50,104 bases of DNA from Billgrantia endophytica (GCF_002879615.1 NZ_PNRF01000039.1:1-50104); one strand, 5' to 3'; counted from the first letter of the stretch, positions 8,867-18,044 are shown. The notes: generated by a model not told the origin, from the letters alone. A program made the numbers and translations.

Positions 8867-9072
8867 GCCATGCCTCCTGTTCATGTGGAGGTCATATCCT
8901 GACCCAGCTCAGGGGGCGAATTCCACACCCAACGACGAAGAGTCCGTTAAATCGTCTCATGCGCGAGTCCGACCAAAGTAACTCATTTACACCGTGTAAA
9001 CTCCGTCTTTTTGACTCGCGACATCCATGTCGCTCGCGGTCTATGCTAACGCTCCCTAGGCCTAACGGCAGG
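8867..9072. other. Non-coding spacer between converging operons
   Basis: Together with the ISL3 remnant this makes a 450-base gap between the FAH gene and the hydroxy-acid dehydrogenase gene, which face each other. Apart from the possible IS end near 8916-8950 and a tcatttacaccgtgtaaactccg segment with a short TTTACACcgtGTAAA dyad at about 8986-8999, I see no gene and no strong terminator with a T run. Confidence 0.4.
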
Positions 9073-10278
9073 TCACAAGCCAGGAACCGGCACTCTACCG
9101 CCGAGGCCATATTCGGCACCGTCCGGCTCCTGGCGCTCGAACAAAAGCTCCCGCGAAATCTCGTCGACGCTGCGCACCCCGCACAGTTGCATGCTGCGCT
9201 GGAGTTCATCCCGCAGTATAGCCAAGGCCTGTGCGGCTCCACGCTGCCCATCGGCAACCGCTCCCCATAACGTAGCGCGCCCTGCCAATACCCCTTGAGC
9301 CCCCAGAGCCCGGGCTTTGAGGATATCAACTCCACGGCGCACTCCACCATCCACCAGAACGGGGACTCTTCCCTCGACGGCACTCACCACCCCCGGCAAT
9401 ATATCCAGGGTTGCGGCCGCGCCATCCAGTTGGCGCCCCCCATGGTTGGATACCACTATTCCATCGCAACCCATGGCAGCCAAGCGAGCGGCATCATCCG
9501 CCCGCATGACACCCTTGACGATCAGCTTATGCGGCCACTCGTCACGCAAGCTTTTCAGGGAATCCCAGTCGAAAGAGGGGTCGTAACTCCTGCCCACCGA
9601 TGAGGCGAGTTTCGTGGTACTGGCGGAAGGAGCCTCCAGACCTTTGAGATTCTCCATCACCGGTACCCCGTAGCGCAGCATTCTCATCGCCCAAACGGGA
9701 CGGCTGGCAAAGTCGAGCAAGTTCCGTGATGTGTAGCGAAAGGGAAACGACAGGTGATTGCGGAAATCCCGCTCACGCTTCCCTCCCACCGGCAGGTCCA
9801 CCGTAATCATCAAAGCCTCGTAGCCAGCGCTCTTGGCCCGGAATATCAGCGAACTCAGCAGTTCCTTGTCCTTGAGGATATAAGCTTGAAACCACAACCT
9901 CCCGGATGCAGCATCGGCGATCTGCTCGATGGAAGCGGTGGCGGAAGTGGAAAGTGTGTAAGGCACCCCCGCTTCGACGGCGGCCCGTGCGATATCGACA
10001 TCGCCACCATGCCGGCCGAAGCCCACGGCTCCGGTGGGAGCCACCACCAGTGGCAACGCAGAGCGTCCACCCACGATGTCGGTGTCGAGCCCCACCTCGG
10101 CAACGTTTACCAGACACCTTGGCGCAAGCTTGACCCTGCCAAAGGCCGAGCGATTATCGGCCAGAGTCAGCTCGTCTTCGGCTCCTCCATCGAAAAAGTC
10201 GAATATTGCCTTAGGCAAGCGACGCTGAGCGGCTTGCCTCAGCCCCTCGATACTATGAATCCTTCGGGAGTCAAACAT
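9073..10278 (-). CDS. FMN-dependent alpha-hydroxy-acid dehydrogenase
   Basis: Flavoenzyme of the lactate/mandelate dehydrogenase/glycolate oxidase family, which oxidises an L-2-hydroxy acid to the 2-keto acid. ATG at 10278 (MFDSRRIHS, preceded by TGAGG) gives 401 residues and is preferred to an upstream ATG. Family landmarks are AIFDFFDGGAEDELT near the N-terminus, PLVVAPTGAVGFGRHGGD, LWFQAYIL, MITVDLPVGGKRERD, KGVMRADDAA, the catalytic-base motif SNHGGRQLDG, VLVDGGVRRGVDILKARALGA and GRATLWG. It is the last gene of the 12-gene module 2 operon. Substrates named from homology (lactate, mandelate) should not be trusted here. Confidence 0.92.
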   Translation of the reverse strand: MFDSRRIHSIEGLRQAAQRRLPKAIFDFFDGGAEDELTLADNRSAFGRVKLAPRCLVNVAEVGLDTDIVGGRSALPLVVAPTGAVGFGRHGGDVDIARAAVEAGVPYTLSTSATASIEQIADAASGRLWFQAYILKDKELLSSLIFRAKSAGYEALMITVDLPVGGKRERDFRNHLSFPFRYTSRNLLDFASRPVWAMRMLRYGVPVMENLKGLEAPSASTTKLASSVGRSYDPSFDWDSLKSLRDEWPHKLIVKGVMRADDAARLAAMGCDGIVVSNHGGRQLDGAAATLDILPGVVSAVEGRVPVLVDGGVRRGVDILKARALGAQGVLAGRATLWGAVADGQRGAAQALAILRDELQRSMQLCGVRSVDEISRELLFERQEPDGAEYGLGGRVPVPGL

Positions 10279-10332
10279 GGAAAACCTCAAAACCACTCGT
10301 GGCCAAGAATCGAAAAACCGTTTCTTCATCAT

Positions 10333-11256
10333 TCATCTCACGCGCAGAACCAGTTTTCCCCGCAAATGGCGGGATTCGCTCACTTCATGCGCCCTGGCGG
10401 CCTCCTCCAGTCGATAAACGGTAATCTCGGGAATCTTGACCGCTCCGACCTCAACCAGATGCAATATGCGCTGCAAATGCTTGGTGTCCCTCGCCACCTG
10501 CGGCCTCAGTGAAATCACATCATCCCGTCCAGGCTCTGGTGCTGTAGGACCGGAAGCGATGAAGGCTGCCCTCCCCCCCGGCTTCAGCACGGAGAAAGAG
10601 CGCCCGGCCACGTCTCCTCCCACGGTATCCAGAACGGCATCGCACTCGCTCACGCATGAGGAAAAATCCTGGCTTCGGTAGTCGATCACCTCATCGGCAC
10701 CCAGCGCTTTCAGATAGGCATGATTGGATGAGCTGGCCGTGGTAATGACATACGCTCCCAGGTGCTTGGCCAGCTGGATGGCGATACTGCCCACGCCACC
10801 CGCCCCGCCCTGAATGAGTATCTTCTCCCCGCTCCGCAGCGCCAGCGTCTCTTCGATGCTGACGATGGCCGTCAACCCGATGAGAGCCATTGCGGCCGCC
10901 TCCTCGTGCGTCAGCCAATCAGGCTTCAAGGTCACGTTCCTGCGATTGATGGCAACCTTTTCCGCATAAGCGCCATCATCGGCCGTTTCGCACACGCCAA
11001 ACACGGGGAAGCCGATCAAGCGCTCGTCGACTCCGGCCCCGACGGCCTCCACGACCCCGGAGAAATCGCGCCCCAGCACATAGGGATAGTCGCGTATTTC
11101 CTTGTATTTCCCCGCGCGTATCCGCCAGTCCACGCCGTTGACACTGGCGGCGTGCACATCGACGAGTAGCTCTCCTGGCCCAGCCAGGGGGCTTACAAGG
11201 TCGCCATACCGCAGGACCTCCGGTCCTCCCGTTTGCTCAAAATAAGCCGCTTTCAT
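10333..11256 (-). CDS. NAD(P)-dependent MDR oxidoreductase, quinone-reductase type
   Basis: 307-residue medium-chain dehydrogenase/reductase with the GroES-like N-terminal half (GELLVDVHAASVNGVDWRIRAG, YPYVLGRDFSGVVEAVG) and a Rossmann half with the nucleotide motif GGAGGVGSIAIQLAKHLGA. The zinc-binding cysteines of alcohol dehydrogenases are absent, as in quinone or enoyl reductases. The motif DAVLDTVGGDVAGRS is typical of that subgroup. It lies 15 bases after another MDR gene and 54 bases before the FMN dehydrogenase gene in the same operon. It may reduce an unsaturated or keto intermediate; the substrate is unknown. Confidence 0.88.
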   Translation of the reverse strand: MKAAYFEQTGGPEVLRYGDLVSPLAGPGELLVDVHAASVNGVDWRIRAGKYKEIRDYPYVLGRDFSGVVEAVGAGVDERLIGFPVFGVCETADDGAYAEKVAINRRNVTLKPDWLTHEEAAAMALIGLTAIVSIEETLALRSGEKILIQGGAGGVGSIAIQLAKHLGAYVITTASSSNHAYLKALGADEVIDYRSQDFSSCVSECDAVLDTVGGDVAGRSFSVLKPGGRAAFIASGPTAPEPGRDDVISLRPQVARDTKHLQRILHLVEVGAVKIPEITVYRLEEAARAHEVSESRHLRGKLVLRVR

Positions 11257-11271
11257 AGGAATCCCCAGTCA

Positions 11272-12273
11272 TCACGGAAAGGAAATCACCACTTTTCCCA
11301 CATGGTGTCCGGTCCTCAGGTGCTCGTAGGCCCTTTCCGCCTCCCGGAATTCGTAGGTCCTGTCCATGACGGGGCGGATGCCATGCCAGTCAATGGCCCG
11401 GTTCATGGCCTCGAAATGTGTCCGAGAACCGACATAAAGGCCACGCAGTGTCACGTTTCGTCGGCGTGCCCGCGTGGGGTCGATCAGGCCCTTGGCCTGG
11501 GCGCCGATCAGATGCACCATGCCCCCATTGCGGGTCGCCTCTATCGAACGCCCCACGTTTTCGCCCCCCACGACCTCCACTACGTGATCGACCCCGGTGC
11601 CGCCGGTCAACTCCAGGACCCGCTCGTGCCATTCCCGGTGCGTGGAGTAATTGATAGTGTCATTCGCTCCCAGCCTGTCGAGAGTGGCCAGCTTCTCCTC
11701 GCTGGAGCTCGTCGCCACGACACGTGCCCCCGCCAGCTTGGCGAACTGCAGAGCGAACAGGGAGACGCCCCCGGTGCCAAGGATCAGCACCGCATCGCCC
11801 GGCTGGATCGGCCGGTTGCCAAAGAGAGCATTCCAGGCGGTGACGCCGGCACAGGGTAGCGTGCAGCCTTCCTGGAAAGAGAGATGAGACGGCAGCTCCA
11901 CCAGTCCGTGCTGGTCGAACACGGCGTACTCCCGCAACACGCCGTGGCACCCTCCCCCCAGCGCGGAGCCGGCATAAGACTCCTCATACTCCCCCGCGAT
12001 CCACTGCTGGACGAAAGTCGCCGCCACGCGATCTCCGGGGGACACTCTGGTCACGTCGTCGCCCACCTCTACCACCTCCCCCGCGCCATCGGATAGAGGC
12101 ACCAGGTTCTCGGGGGTCTTGCCCAGGGCATAGCGCCCCGATGCGACCAGAAGATCGCGGTGGTTCAACGCCGCGGCATGCATCCTGACCAGCACCTGGC
12201 CAGGCCCCGGGCGGGGTGCCTCCGCCTGGTACCGAATGAGCCCACCACTATCGCCAACTGCGTAATAGTGCAT
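11272..12273 (-). CDS. MDR-family alcohol dehydrogenase-like protein
   Basis: 334-residue medium-chain dehydrogenase starting at ATG 12273 (MHYYAVGDSGG, behind AGGAGAG). Visible are the GroES-like domain (PGPGQVLVRMHAAALNHRDLL, LVPLSDGAGEVVEVGDDV), the LPCAGVTAWNALF segment and a Rossmann motif LGTGGVSLFALQFAKLAGA. GVDHVVEVVGGENVGRSIEA and the C-terminal KVVISFP are typical of the zinc-free NAD(P)H:quinone/alcohol dehydrogenase-like subgroup. It is 55 bases behind the SDR gene. Two MDR enzymes and one SDR in one operon suggest consecutive redox steps on alcohol, ketone or alkene intermediates. Confidence 0.88.
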   Translation of the reverse strand: MHYYAVGDSGGLIRYQAEAPRPGPGQVLVRMHAAALNHRDLLVASGRYALGKTPENLVPLSDGAGEVVEVGDDVTRVSPGDRVAATFVQQWIAGEYEESYAGSALGGGCHGVLREYAVFDQHGLVELPSHLSFQEGCTLPCAGVTAWNALFGNRPIQPGDAVLILGTGGVSLFALQFAKLAGARVVATSSSEEKLATLDRLGANDTINYSTHREWHERVLELTGGTGVDHVVEVVGGENVGRSIEATRNGGMVHLIGAQAKGLIDPTRARRRNVTLRGLYVGSRTHFEAMNRAIDWHGIRPVMDRTYEFREAERAYEHLRTGHHVGKVVISFP

Positions 12274-12328
12274 GTTTCTCTCCTGATTCGATCCGCCTGC
12301 CCCGATTCGTTCCCGCCGCACTCGACGA

Positions 12329-13069
12329 CTAACGTCCTCCACCCACGCGCAATACACTGCCCGCCACATAGGAGGCGGCACCGGATACCAGCCACATCAC
12401 CGCTTCGGCGATCTCCTCCGGCCTGGCCATGCGCCGCAGCGGAATCGTCTCGATCAGCGCATCCCGGTCGGAATGCGCGTGAATGTCGGTATCGGTAACG
12501 CCCGGCGAGACAGCATTGACCCGGATGCCTTCTGCGCCGACCTCTCGCGCCAGACCCAGGGTGAAGGCCTCGACGGCGGCCTTTGAGGCTGCGTACCACA
12601 CATAGGAGTGCGCCGCGCCATGCCCCGCCGCTCCCGACGAAAGGTTGACGATGCCGCCGCCCTTGCCGCCGTGCTGGGTGGAGAGACGCGACACCGCCTG
12701 TCTGCAGCATTCCATCAGGCCGAACACGTTGACGTCGAATACCTGGCGAACGGTGCCGGGGTCGCAGCTCATGAAGTCTCCTCGCGCCCCAGTGATGCCG
12801 GCATTGTTCACCACACCGGACAGTTCACCGCGCTGCTCATCGACGAGTGCGAACAGCCTCGATGCCGCGTTGCTCTCCGCCATATCGACGCACAGTGCCA
12901 GCGCCGAGCCGCCCATGGCCTCGATTTCCTCGACCAGGGAGTTCGCGGCACAGGCATCGCTGTGATAGGAAAAGATCACCGCATAGCCCCGCTCCGCCCC
13001 CAGGCGGCACACGGCACGGCCGATTCCACGCCCGCCTCCGGTGACCAGCAGTATCGGTTTGGAAGACAT
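12329..13069 (-). CDS. Short-chain dehydrogenase/reductase (FabG-like)
   Basis: 246-residue classical SDR. ATG at 13069 has GGAGG five bases upstream and is preferred over a TTG at 13096. The cofactor motif TGGGRGIG is at residues 10-17, the NNAG motif near 88-91, and the catalytic Ser145, Tyr159 and Lys163 are present (SSG, then YAASK). An Arg-rather-than-Asp pattern after strand 2 (SYHSD) would fit NADP preference, though weakly. The C-terminus ends in VLRVGGGR, the usual tail of FabG-type enzymes. The gene lies 23 bases after lysR and is thus part of the catabolic operon rather than fatty-acid synthesis. Confidence 0.9.
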   Translation of the reverse strand: MSSKPILLVTGGGRGIGRAVCRLGAERGYAVIFSYHSDACAANSLVEEIEAMGGSALALCVDMAESNAASRLFALVDEQRGELSGVVNNAGITGARGDFMSCDPGTVRQVFDVNVFGLMECCRQAVSRLSTQHGGKGGGIVNLSSGAAGHGAAHSYVWYAASKAAVEAFTLGLAREVGAEGIRVNAVSPGVTDTDIHAHSDRDALIETIPLRRMARPEEIAEAVMWLVSGAASYVAGSVLRVGGGR

Positions 13070-13092
13070 TTCCCCCTCCGAAGCAATAACCA

Positions 13093-14067
13093 TCAAGAAA
13101 TGCCCAAGTTCCTGCTCTCCCGCTCCACCACCGCCATCAGTAATCGCAGAAACGCCTTCGGCCCCGGAGCGAGAGCCTCGCCTCGTCGCGTGACCTTGCC
13201 GATCGTGCGTGCCAGGCGCTTGCCCCGGAATGGCACGGCAGTCAGCCCCATCGCGCTCAACATGCCGAGGTCCACCGCCGGCATCACCGCGCCTCCGAAT
13301 CCCGCCGCCGCCAGGGCATATAGGGTCGGGTAATGTACCGCCTCGTACTTGGGATAAATTGAGATCCCCTCCGCCCGGATGGCGTCCTCCAGTACCGCCC
13401 GCGCCGTTGTTCCCTCGGCCGAACAGATCACGTTGAGGTTCGCCAGATCCTTCAGGCGCGCGAAGCCCCGAATGGCGATGGGATGATCCATGCGCACGAT
13501 CAGGGAGAACTCCTGATCGAAGATGGGATCGAAGCTCAGCTCATCGATGACCGGGCGATAAGGGCCTATGCCAAAATCCACGTTGCCGTTACGGATGGAC
13601 TCGAACATCTGTGGCGCCAGATCCTCCCTCAACATCACGCGGATACCAGGATGCTCCACCTCAAATTCCGCCAGCACTCTGGGCACCAGGCTGACTGCGA
13701 TGGTCGGGGAAAAGGATGCCACCACCTGCCCTGTCAACAGGCCGGCATGGGCATGGATGTCGCGCACCAGGCGCTCCGACTCCGCCATCAGCCGCTTGCC
13801 CCGCTCTAGCAGTTCGGCTCCCGCCGTGGTCAAACGTACTTGTCGGGTGGAGCGAATGAACAGCTTGACACCCAACGACTCCTCCATCTGGTTGATATGC
13901 GCGGTCACCGCCGGCTGAGAGCGCCCGACGATCTCCCCGGCGCGACGGAAGCTCAAGGTCTCCGCAACGGCGATGAACACATCCAGGCGGCGGAACAGGG
14001 TAAGGGCAAGCTTTTCCGGTTGTGGCAGCATCTCGGCCTCGCTCTCGCATCTTGGTCTTGGGATCAT
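13093..14067 (-). CDS. LysR-family transcriptional regulator inside module 2
   Basis: 324-residue LysR-type regulator with an N-terminal winged helix (LDVFIAVAETLSFRRAGEI, then SQPAVTAHINQMEESLGVKLFIRSTRQVRLTTAGAELL across about residues 28-85) and a periplasmic-binding-like effector domain (SFSPTIAVSLVPRVLAEFEVEHPGIRV onward). Its ATG overlaps the TGA of the flavin reductase-like gene (ATGA, 14064-14067), so its synthesis is coupled to the catabolic genes rather than driven from a divergent promoter as is usual for LysR regulators. The effector is probably a pathway intermediate; its DNA site was not identified. Confidence 0.92.
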   Translation of the reverse strand: MIPRPRCESEAEMLPQPEKLALTLFRRLDVFIAVAETLSFRRAGEIVGRSQPAVTAHINQMEESLGVKLFIRSTRQVRLTTAGAELLERGKRLMAESERLVRDIHAHAGLLTGQVVASFSPTIAVSLVPRVLAEFEVEHPGIRVMLREDLAPQMFESIRNGNVDFGIGPYRPVIDELSFDPIFDQEFSLIVRMDHPIAIRGFARLKDLANLNVICSAEGTTARAVLEDAIRAEGISIYPKYEAVHYPTLYALAAAGFGGAVMPAVDLGMLSAMGLTAVPFRGKRLARTIGKVTRRGEALAPGPKAFLRLLMAVVERESRNLGIS

Positions 14068-14663
14068 TCACCCGGCCTGAGTAGCTCGAACACTTCCCGC
14101 ACGGCCACGTAATCTCTGTAGCCGCAACGTGCCAGAGCTTGCGCCGCAGCGGTATCAAACCTTCCCTCGCACAAGAAAGCATCATCGATATGGACGCCCA
14201 CCACTTGTCCAACGATCAGATGTCGATCCAACGCCCTTCCCTCCAAGTCGTGGAGTTCGATGCAATCCACCACGCGGCACTCAAGCGCCGCCGGGGAACC
14301 GGCAACCCTCGGCGGGCGCACGCTGTCGGAGGGTATGAAATCGAGTCCCGCGAACTCGAATTCGCTCTCACCATGGGGAAGAGTAGCGGCGCTGTCGTTC
14401 ATCGCCCGGGCCAAAGGCAGAGTGGCAAGATTGAAGACGAACTCCCGCGTGATCCTGGCGTTGCGCGGGGTATCCTTCATGCCCTCGCTGCTGAAACCGA
14501 CCATGGGCGGGTGGCTCGATAGCGCGTTGAAGAAGCTGTAGGGCGCCAGGTTGGGCTGCCCCTCCTCGTTCACGGTGGATATCCAGCCGATCGGCCGGGG
14601 CGCGACGATGGCTTTGAACGGGTCGTGGGGCAAACCATGCCCCGCCTGAGGCTCATAGAACAT
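14064..14663 (-). CDS. Flavin reductase-like (FMN-binding split barrel) protein
   Basis: 199 residues. The segment IVAPRPIGWISTVNEEGQPNLAPYSFFNALSSHPPMV is the standard opening of the flavin-reductase-like domain (DIM6/NTAB subgroup), with KDTPRNARITREFVFNL as the second block and HLIVGQVVGVHID as the third. Such proteins bind FMN and can supply reduced flavin or act directly on a substrate. A GGGAGA ribosome site precedes the ATG. It is 38 bases after the dioxygenase gene and overlaps lysR by four bases. No flavin-dependent monooxygenase partner is in this operon; the only flavin monooxygenase nearby is tmm, which uses NADPH itself. Confidence 0.87.
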   Translation of the reverse strand: MFYEPQAGHGLPHDPFKAIVAPRPIGWISTVNEEGQPNLAPYSFFNALSSHPPMVGFSSEGMKDTPRNARITREFVFNLATLPLARAMNDSAATLPHGESEFEFAGLDFIPSDSVRPPRVAGSPAALECRVVDCIELHDLEGRALDRHLIVGQVVGVHIDDAFLCEGRFDTAAAQALARCGYRDYVAVREVFELLRPGE

Positions 14664-14701
14664 GCACTTCTCCCTGGTGCTTGATTCGACGCTTACGCCG
14701 C

Positions 14702-15619
14702 TTACCTCGGCATCCTGTCCGCACCCACGGCCTTGGCTTGGGGCGAGTCGAAAATCCAGTCGGCCATCACCTGACAGCGCTTTATCAGCCTGGGCTCATC
14801 CGGGCCATAATCGGCCACGGCATTGTGCAGCGTTCCAATGTTTTCCCACATCAATACGTCGTTCTCGTTCCACACATGGGTGTACTGGTACTTGGGATTG
14901 AGCTGGTGAGCGAAGAGGAATTCCAGCATTTCCTCGCTCTCCTTCTCCGGCCATCCGTTGATCTTTACGGTATAGCCGGGATTGGCGTACAACACCTTTT
15001 TCCCCGTGATCGGATGGGTGAGGAATACGGGATGGGACACCGGCGGCTTGGCCTTCCGCTGCTCCGGCGTCAGCGGAGGGCGAGTGCTGCCCTTTTCCCG
15101 TCTCATCATCTCCCAAAATTTGTTGAAATCGTGAACGGCCGTAGCATCCTTCAACTTCTCACGCACGTCCCCGGGCAGATCGTCATAGGCCGCGTGCATG
15201 TTGAGGAAACTGGTGCACCCCAGGGCCTGCCCGTTCCGGCGAGGCACCTTGATGGCGTAAAGCACGTTGGCAAAGGCTATTGTGCTGCTGTAGGACATAT
15301 CGGTATGCCAATCCTGTCCTGCATCGGCGATGCCAATGGGCTTTCCATTCTCCACGATGTTGGAAAGAATCATCACTTCCGGATGCGCCGGCTCCTGGAA
15401 GCTATTGGCCACGTTGATCTCCAGGCTGCCGAAGCGGCTGCTGAAGTGCTTAAGCGATACGGCATCCAGTTTCTGCCGTGAAAAACATACGACCCCATAA
15501 TCGCCAAGCAATTTCAGGACAACATCGAACTCTTCCTGGCTCAATGTCTTGGACAAATCCATCCCTTCGACTTTAACACCAAGAGTTTGATCGCTAGGTA
15601 TCACTTTCATACTAGGCAT
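14702..15619 (-). CDS. TauD/TfdA-family Fe(II)/2-oxoglutarate dioxygenase (module 2)
   Basis: 305-residue relative of the module 1 dioxygenase. The iron ligands are His105 and Asp107 (WHTDMSY) and His265 (TLHNAVADY); a basic pair at Lys280/Arg281 is placed for 2-oxoglutarate binding. It differs from module 1 by a longer middle (about residues 165-200, EMMRREKGSTRPPLTPEQR), which usually shapes the substrate pocket. The start has AAAGGAG five bases before ATG. It lies 130 bases after the FAH gene, a gap that could hold an internal promoter, and 38 bases before the flavin reductase-like gene. It needs oxygen, which is notable given the FNR-type boxes upstream of the operon. Confidence 0.92.
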   Translation of the reverse strand: MPSMKVIPSDQTLGVKVEGMDLSKTLSQEEFDVVLKLLGDYGVVCFSRQKLDAVSLKHFSSRFGSLEINVANSFQEPAHPEVMILSNIVENGKPIGIADAGQDWHTDMSYSSTIAFANVLYAIKVPRRNGQALGCTSFLNMHAAYDDLPGDVREKLKDATAVHDFNKFWEMMRREKGSTRPPLTPEQRKAKPPVSHPVFLTHPITGKKVLYANPGYTVKINGWPEKESEEMLEFLFAHQLNPKYQYTHVWNENDVLMWENIGTLHNAVADYGPDEPRLIKRCQVMADWIFDSPQAKAVGADRMPR

Positions 15620-15749
15620 TACACTCTCCTTTATAGAATAAGTCCTTATAACCTCTCAGTACCCCCTCGAATCACGGAACCACCAAACAAGCACCCTGAC
15701 CATTTGGGTCGTCTTTAACCCGTCTATAGAGGAAAACATCTCATTCATG

Positions 15750-16673
15750 TCAGATTTTTTTATTTACAACAGAGTTTTCCAATATTCCGATATTCGGTAT
15801 CTCCATGCGAATTTCATCTCCGCACTTCAGATAAACCGGTGGATTTCTAAAACACCCCACTCCGGAAGGAGTCCCGGTAGTCACGATATCCCCCGGCTCC
15901 AGAGTCATAAATCGGCTAATATAGGAAAGCAGGTAAGGCACCGGGAATATCATGTCCCTGACATACCCTTTCTGCATTGGCTGCCTGTTCACCCAGCAGC
16001 GCAGCTCCACGCTCTCAAGATCCGGCATGACATCTGCAGTGACCATGACCGGCCCCATAGGGGAAAAGCCGTCCATGCTCTTGGCAAATGAGGTCTGCGG
16101 AGGCTCGACGTCGAATTGAAACTCCCTGGCGGAGACATCATTGACGATGGTGTATCCGGCCACATGCGAAAGCGCGCATTTCACATCGACATCACTCATT
16201 TCCTTGCCGATGACCACCCCCAGCTCCACTTCCCAATCCATCTTCCTCACCTGGGGGGGGCAAGGGATCGTGTCTCCTGGCCCGATGACGGAGGAGCTAG
16301 CCTTGAGAAAGAGCCTAGGCTCCTCCTGAGCACTCAGCCCTCCCTCTCCGGCATGGGAGGCGTAGTTTCGTCCTATACCCACAATCTTTCCTGGCCGTTG
16401 GATAGGGGCCTTGACTCGTATGTCCCGCATGAGGAAATCAGCCTGCTTCGCTTCCTCTACCGTTTTCCTCAGCAGGGAGAAGTCGCCATTCAAAAGCCTG
16501 AGTAACGCCAGCATGCCAATGGGCTCTCCCGGCTCACTCCCTGACCACGAGCCGCGTCCTCTCTTCTCTTCCACGTATCCTTGCAAACGGCCGCTAACGT
16601 CTATTCCTTCGCCTTCCCAAAAGACAGCGCCTACACGCTCTTCGCTATCCTTGACATAAGTGAACAGTTTCAT
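15750..16673 (-). CDS. Fumarylacetoacetate hydrolase-family protein (module 2)
   Basis: 307-residue FAH-fold hydrolase or decarboxylase with an N-terminal extension of about 90 residues that the module 1 paralogue largely lacks. Conserved blocks are KIVGIGRNYASHAGEGG, RLFLKASSSVIGPGDTI, MDWEVELGVVIGKE (two metal-binding Glu), GYTIVNDVSAREFQ (Asp), FAKSMDGFSPMGPVMVT and PGDIVTTGTPSGVG. It sits between the TRAP permease (36 bases) and the dioxygenase gene. The end is just before an AT-rich stretch. The predicted role is C-C bond hydrolysis, or tautomerisation/decarboxylation, of a 2-oxo acid arising in the pathway. Confidence 0.92.
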   Translation of the reverse strand: MKLFTYVKDSEERVGAVFWEGEGIDVSGRLQGYVEEKRGRGSWSGSEPGEPIGMLALLRLLNGDFSLLRKTVEEAKQADFLMRDIRVKAPIQRPGKIVGIGRNYASHAGEGGLSAQEEPRLFLKASSSVIGPGDTIPCPPQVRKMDWEVELGVVIGKEMSDVDVKCALSHVAGYTIVNDVSAREFQFDVEPPQTSFAKSMDGFSPMGPVMVTADVMPDLESVELRCWVNRQPMQKGYVRDMIFPVPYLLSYISRFMTLEPGDIVTTGTPSGVGCFRNPPVYLKCGDEIRMEIPNIGILENSVVNKKI

Positions 16674-16709
16674 ACCTCACCTCTTGAAAAACTCTCGATC
16701 CCCGGCAAC

Positions 16710-18011
16710 TCATCCCAGCAGATCCGGCAGGAACAGTGTCATGGCCGGAAAAGAGATGATCAGCGCCAGAACCACCAGGTCGATCACGAGGAACAGCGAC
16801 ACTCCCGCGAAACCTTTCTTTGTGCTCACTCCCGTGGAACCGGAAGCGATATAGACATTCAGCCCGAGGGGAGGAGACACCAGTCCGATCTCCGCCGTCT
16901 TCACGATCACGACTCCAAGCCATATTCCGTCGAATCCCAGCCCCGTCATGACGGCATAAGTGATGGGAACGGTCAGTACGATGATCGCGAATTGGTCCAT
17001 GAACATGCCAAGGACAAGGTACACTGCCACAACCAGCAACAGCACCACGTAGGGCGACAAACCAGCCGTGGCTATCCACTCGATCATCGCGGTAGTGATG
17101 TGGGTGTAAGCCATGAAGTAGCCAAACAGCAGCGCACCGAAGATGATCGTGACGATCATCGAGGTAGTGCGCAGTGTCTTGCCCACGGCCGCCGTAAAGG
17201 ATCCCCATGTCATTCGCCGGAGAATCAGGCTGATAACCAGCGCCCCGAAGGCCCCGAGTGCGCCGACCTCGGTCGGAGTAGCGATTCCGGAATAGAGCGC
17301 TCCCAGCACAATAACCACCAGGATAACTACGGGCCACACACGGCCAGACTGGCGAAGCTCGGCGCCGTCAATTCTGCCCCGTTCCTCCAGCGCCTTGGGG
17401 TCGGGTGCCAGGTGCGGCCAGAGACGTACGGCGATGGCAATGGTGATGATATAGCCAAGTGCCGTCAGAATTCCGGGTATGAGTCCGGCCATGAACAGGC
17501 GTCCGATGGACTCCTCGGTGATGATCCCGTACACGACGAAGGCAATGGAGGGTGGAATCATGATCGCCAGCGTACCGGCGATCGCTATGGTGCCGATGGA
17601 GAATCCTTCGTCATATCCCAGCGCTTTCATCGTGGGAAATGCCGCACTGGAAATAGAGGCGACCGAGGCGGTACTACTACCAGATGCGGCGGCCAGGATG
17701 GAACCAGCGAGTACGCAGGCCATCGCCAGGCCCCCCTTCACCTTTTTTAACAGGCGATTACACGCAATCATCAAGTCCTTGGCGATGCCACTGGCACCGA
17801 GAAATTCGGCCATCAGCACGAACATGGGAATGGTGAGCAGCACATAATTCGAGGCCGTATGGTGCACCACCTGCCCTAGCAAGCCGGCGAGCGTACTGAG
17901 GTTCGTGATCATGATCAGGCTAATGACGCCGGCCAGGCCCAGGGCGAACCCCACCGGAACCCCCACCACGATCAGCAGCAATAGCAATCCGATTCCAACG
18001 AAAATATCCAT
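16710..18011 (-). CDS. dctM: TRAP transporter large permease (DctM type)
   Basis: 433-residue large membrane subunit of a tripartite ATP-independent periplasmic transporter, which uses the sodium gradient to import a carboxylate. It opens with the typical MDIFVGIGLLLLLIVVGVPVGFALG and shows about 12 hydrophobic segments. Diagnostic pieces are AGSILAAASGSSTASVASI, MIPPSIAFVVYGIITEESIGRLFMAGLIPG and VVIVKTAEIGLVSPPLGLNVYI. Sodium-driven uptake suits a halophile. It is 33 bases after dctQ. The binding protein, not this subunit, decides specificity. Confidence 0.95.
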   Translation of the reverse strand: MDIFVGIGLLLLLIVVGVPVGFALGLAGVISLIMITNLSTLAGLLGQVVHHTASNYVLLTIPMFVLMAEFLGASGIAKDLMIACNRLLKKVKGGLAMACVLAGSILAAASGSSTASVASISSAAFPTMKALGYDEGFSIGTIAIAGTLAIMIPPSIAFVVYGIITEESIGRLFMAGLIPGILTALGYIITIAIAVRLWPHLAPDPKALEERGRIDGAELRQSGRVWPVVILVVIVLGALYSGIATPTEVGALGAFGALVISLILRRMTWGSFTAAVGKTLRTTSMIVTIIFGALLFGYFMAYTHITTAMIEWIATAGLSPYVVLLLVVAVYLVLGMFMDQFAIIVLTVPITYAVMTGLGFDGIWLGVVIVKTAEIGLVSPPLGLNVYIASGSTGVSTKKGFAGVSLFLVIDLVVLALIISFPAMTLFLPDLLG

Positions 18012-18044
18012 TTAGCTCTACCCTTTGGAAAGCCCTGGGAGCGG

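Noticed and set aside
14064..14663. Flavin reductase as partner of the flavin monooxygenase at 21246
   Set aside because: Tmm-type enzymes reduce their own FAD with NADPH and the two genes are in different operons.
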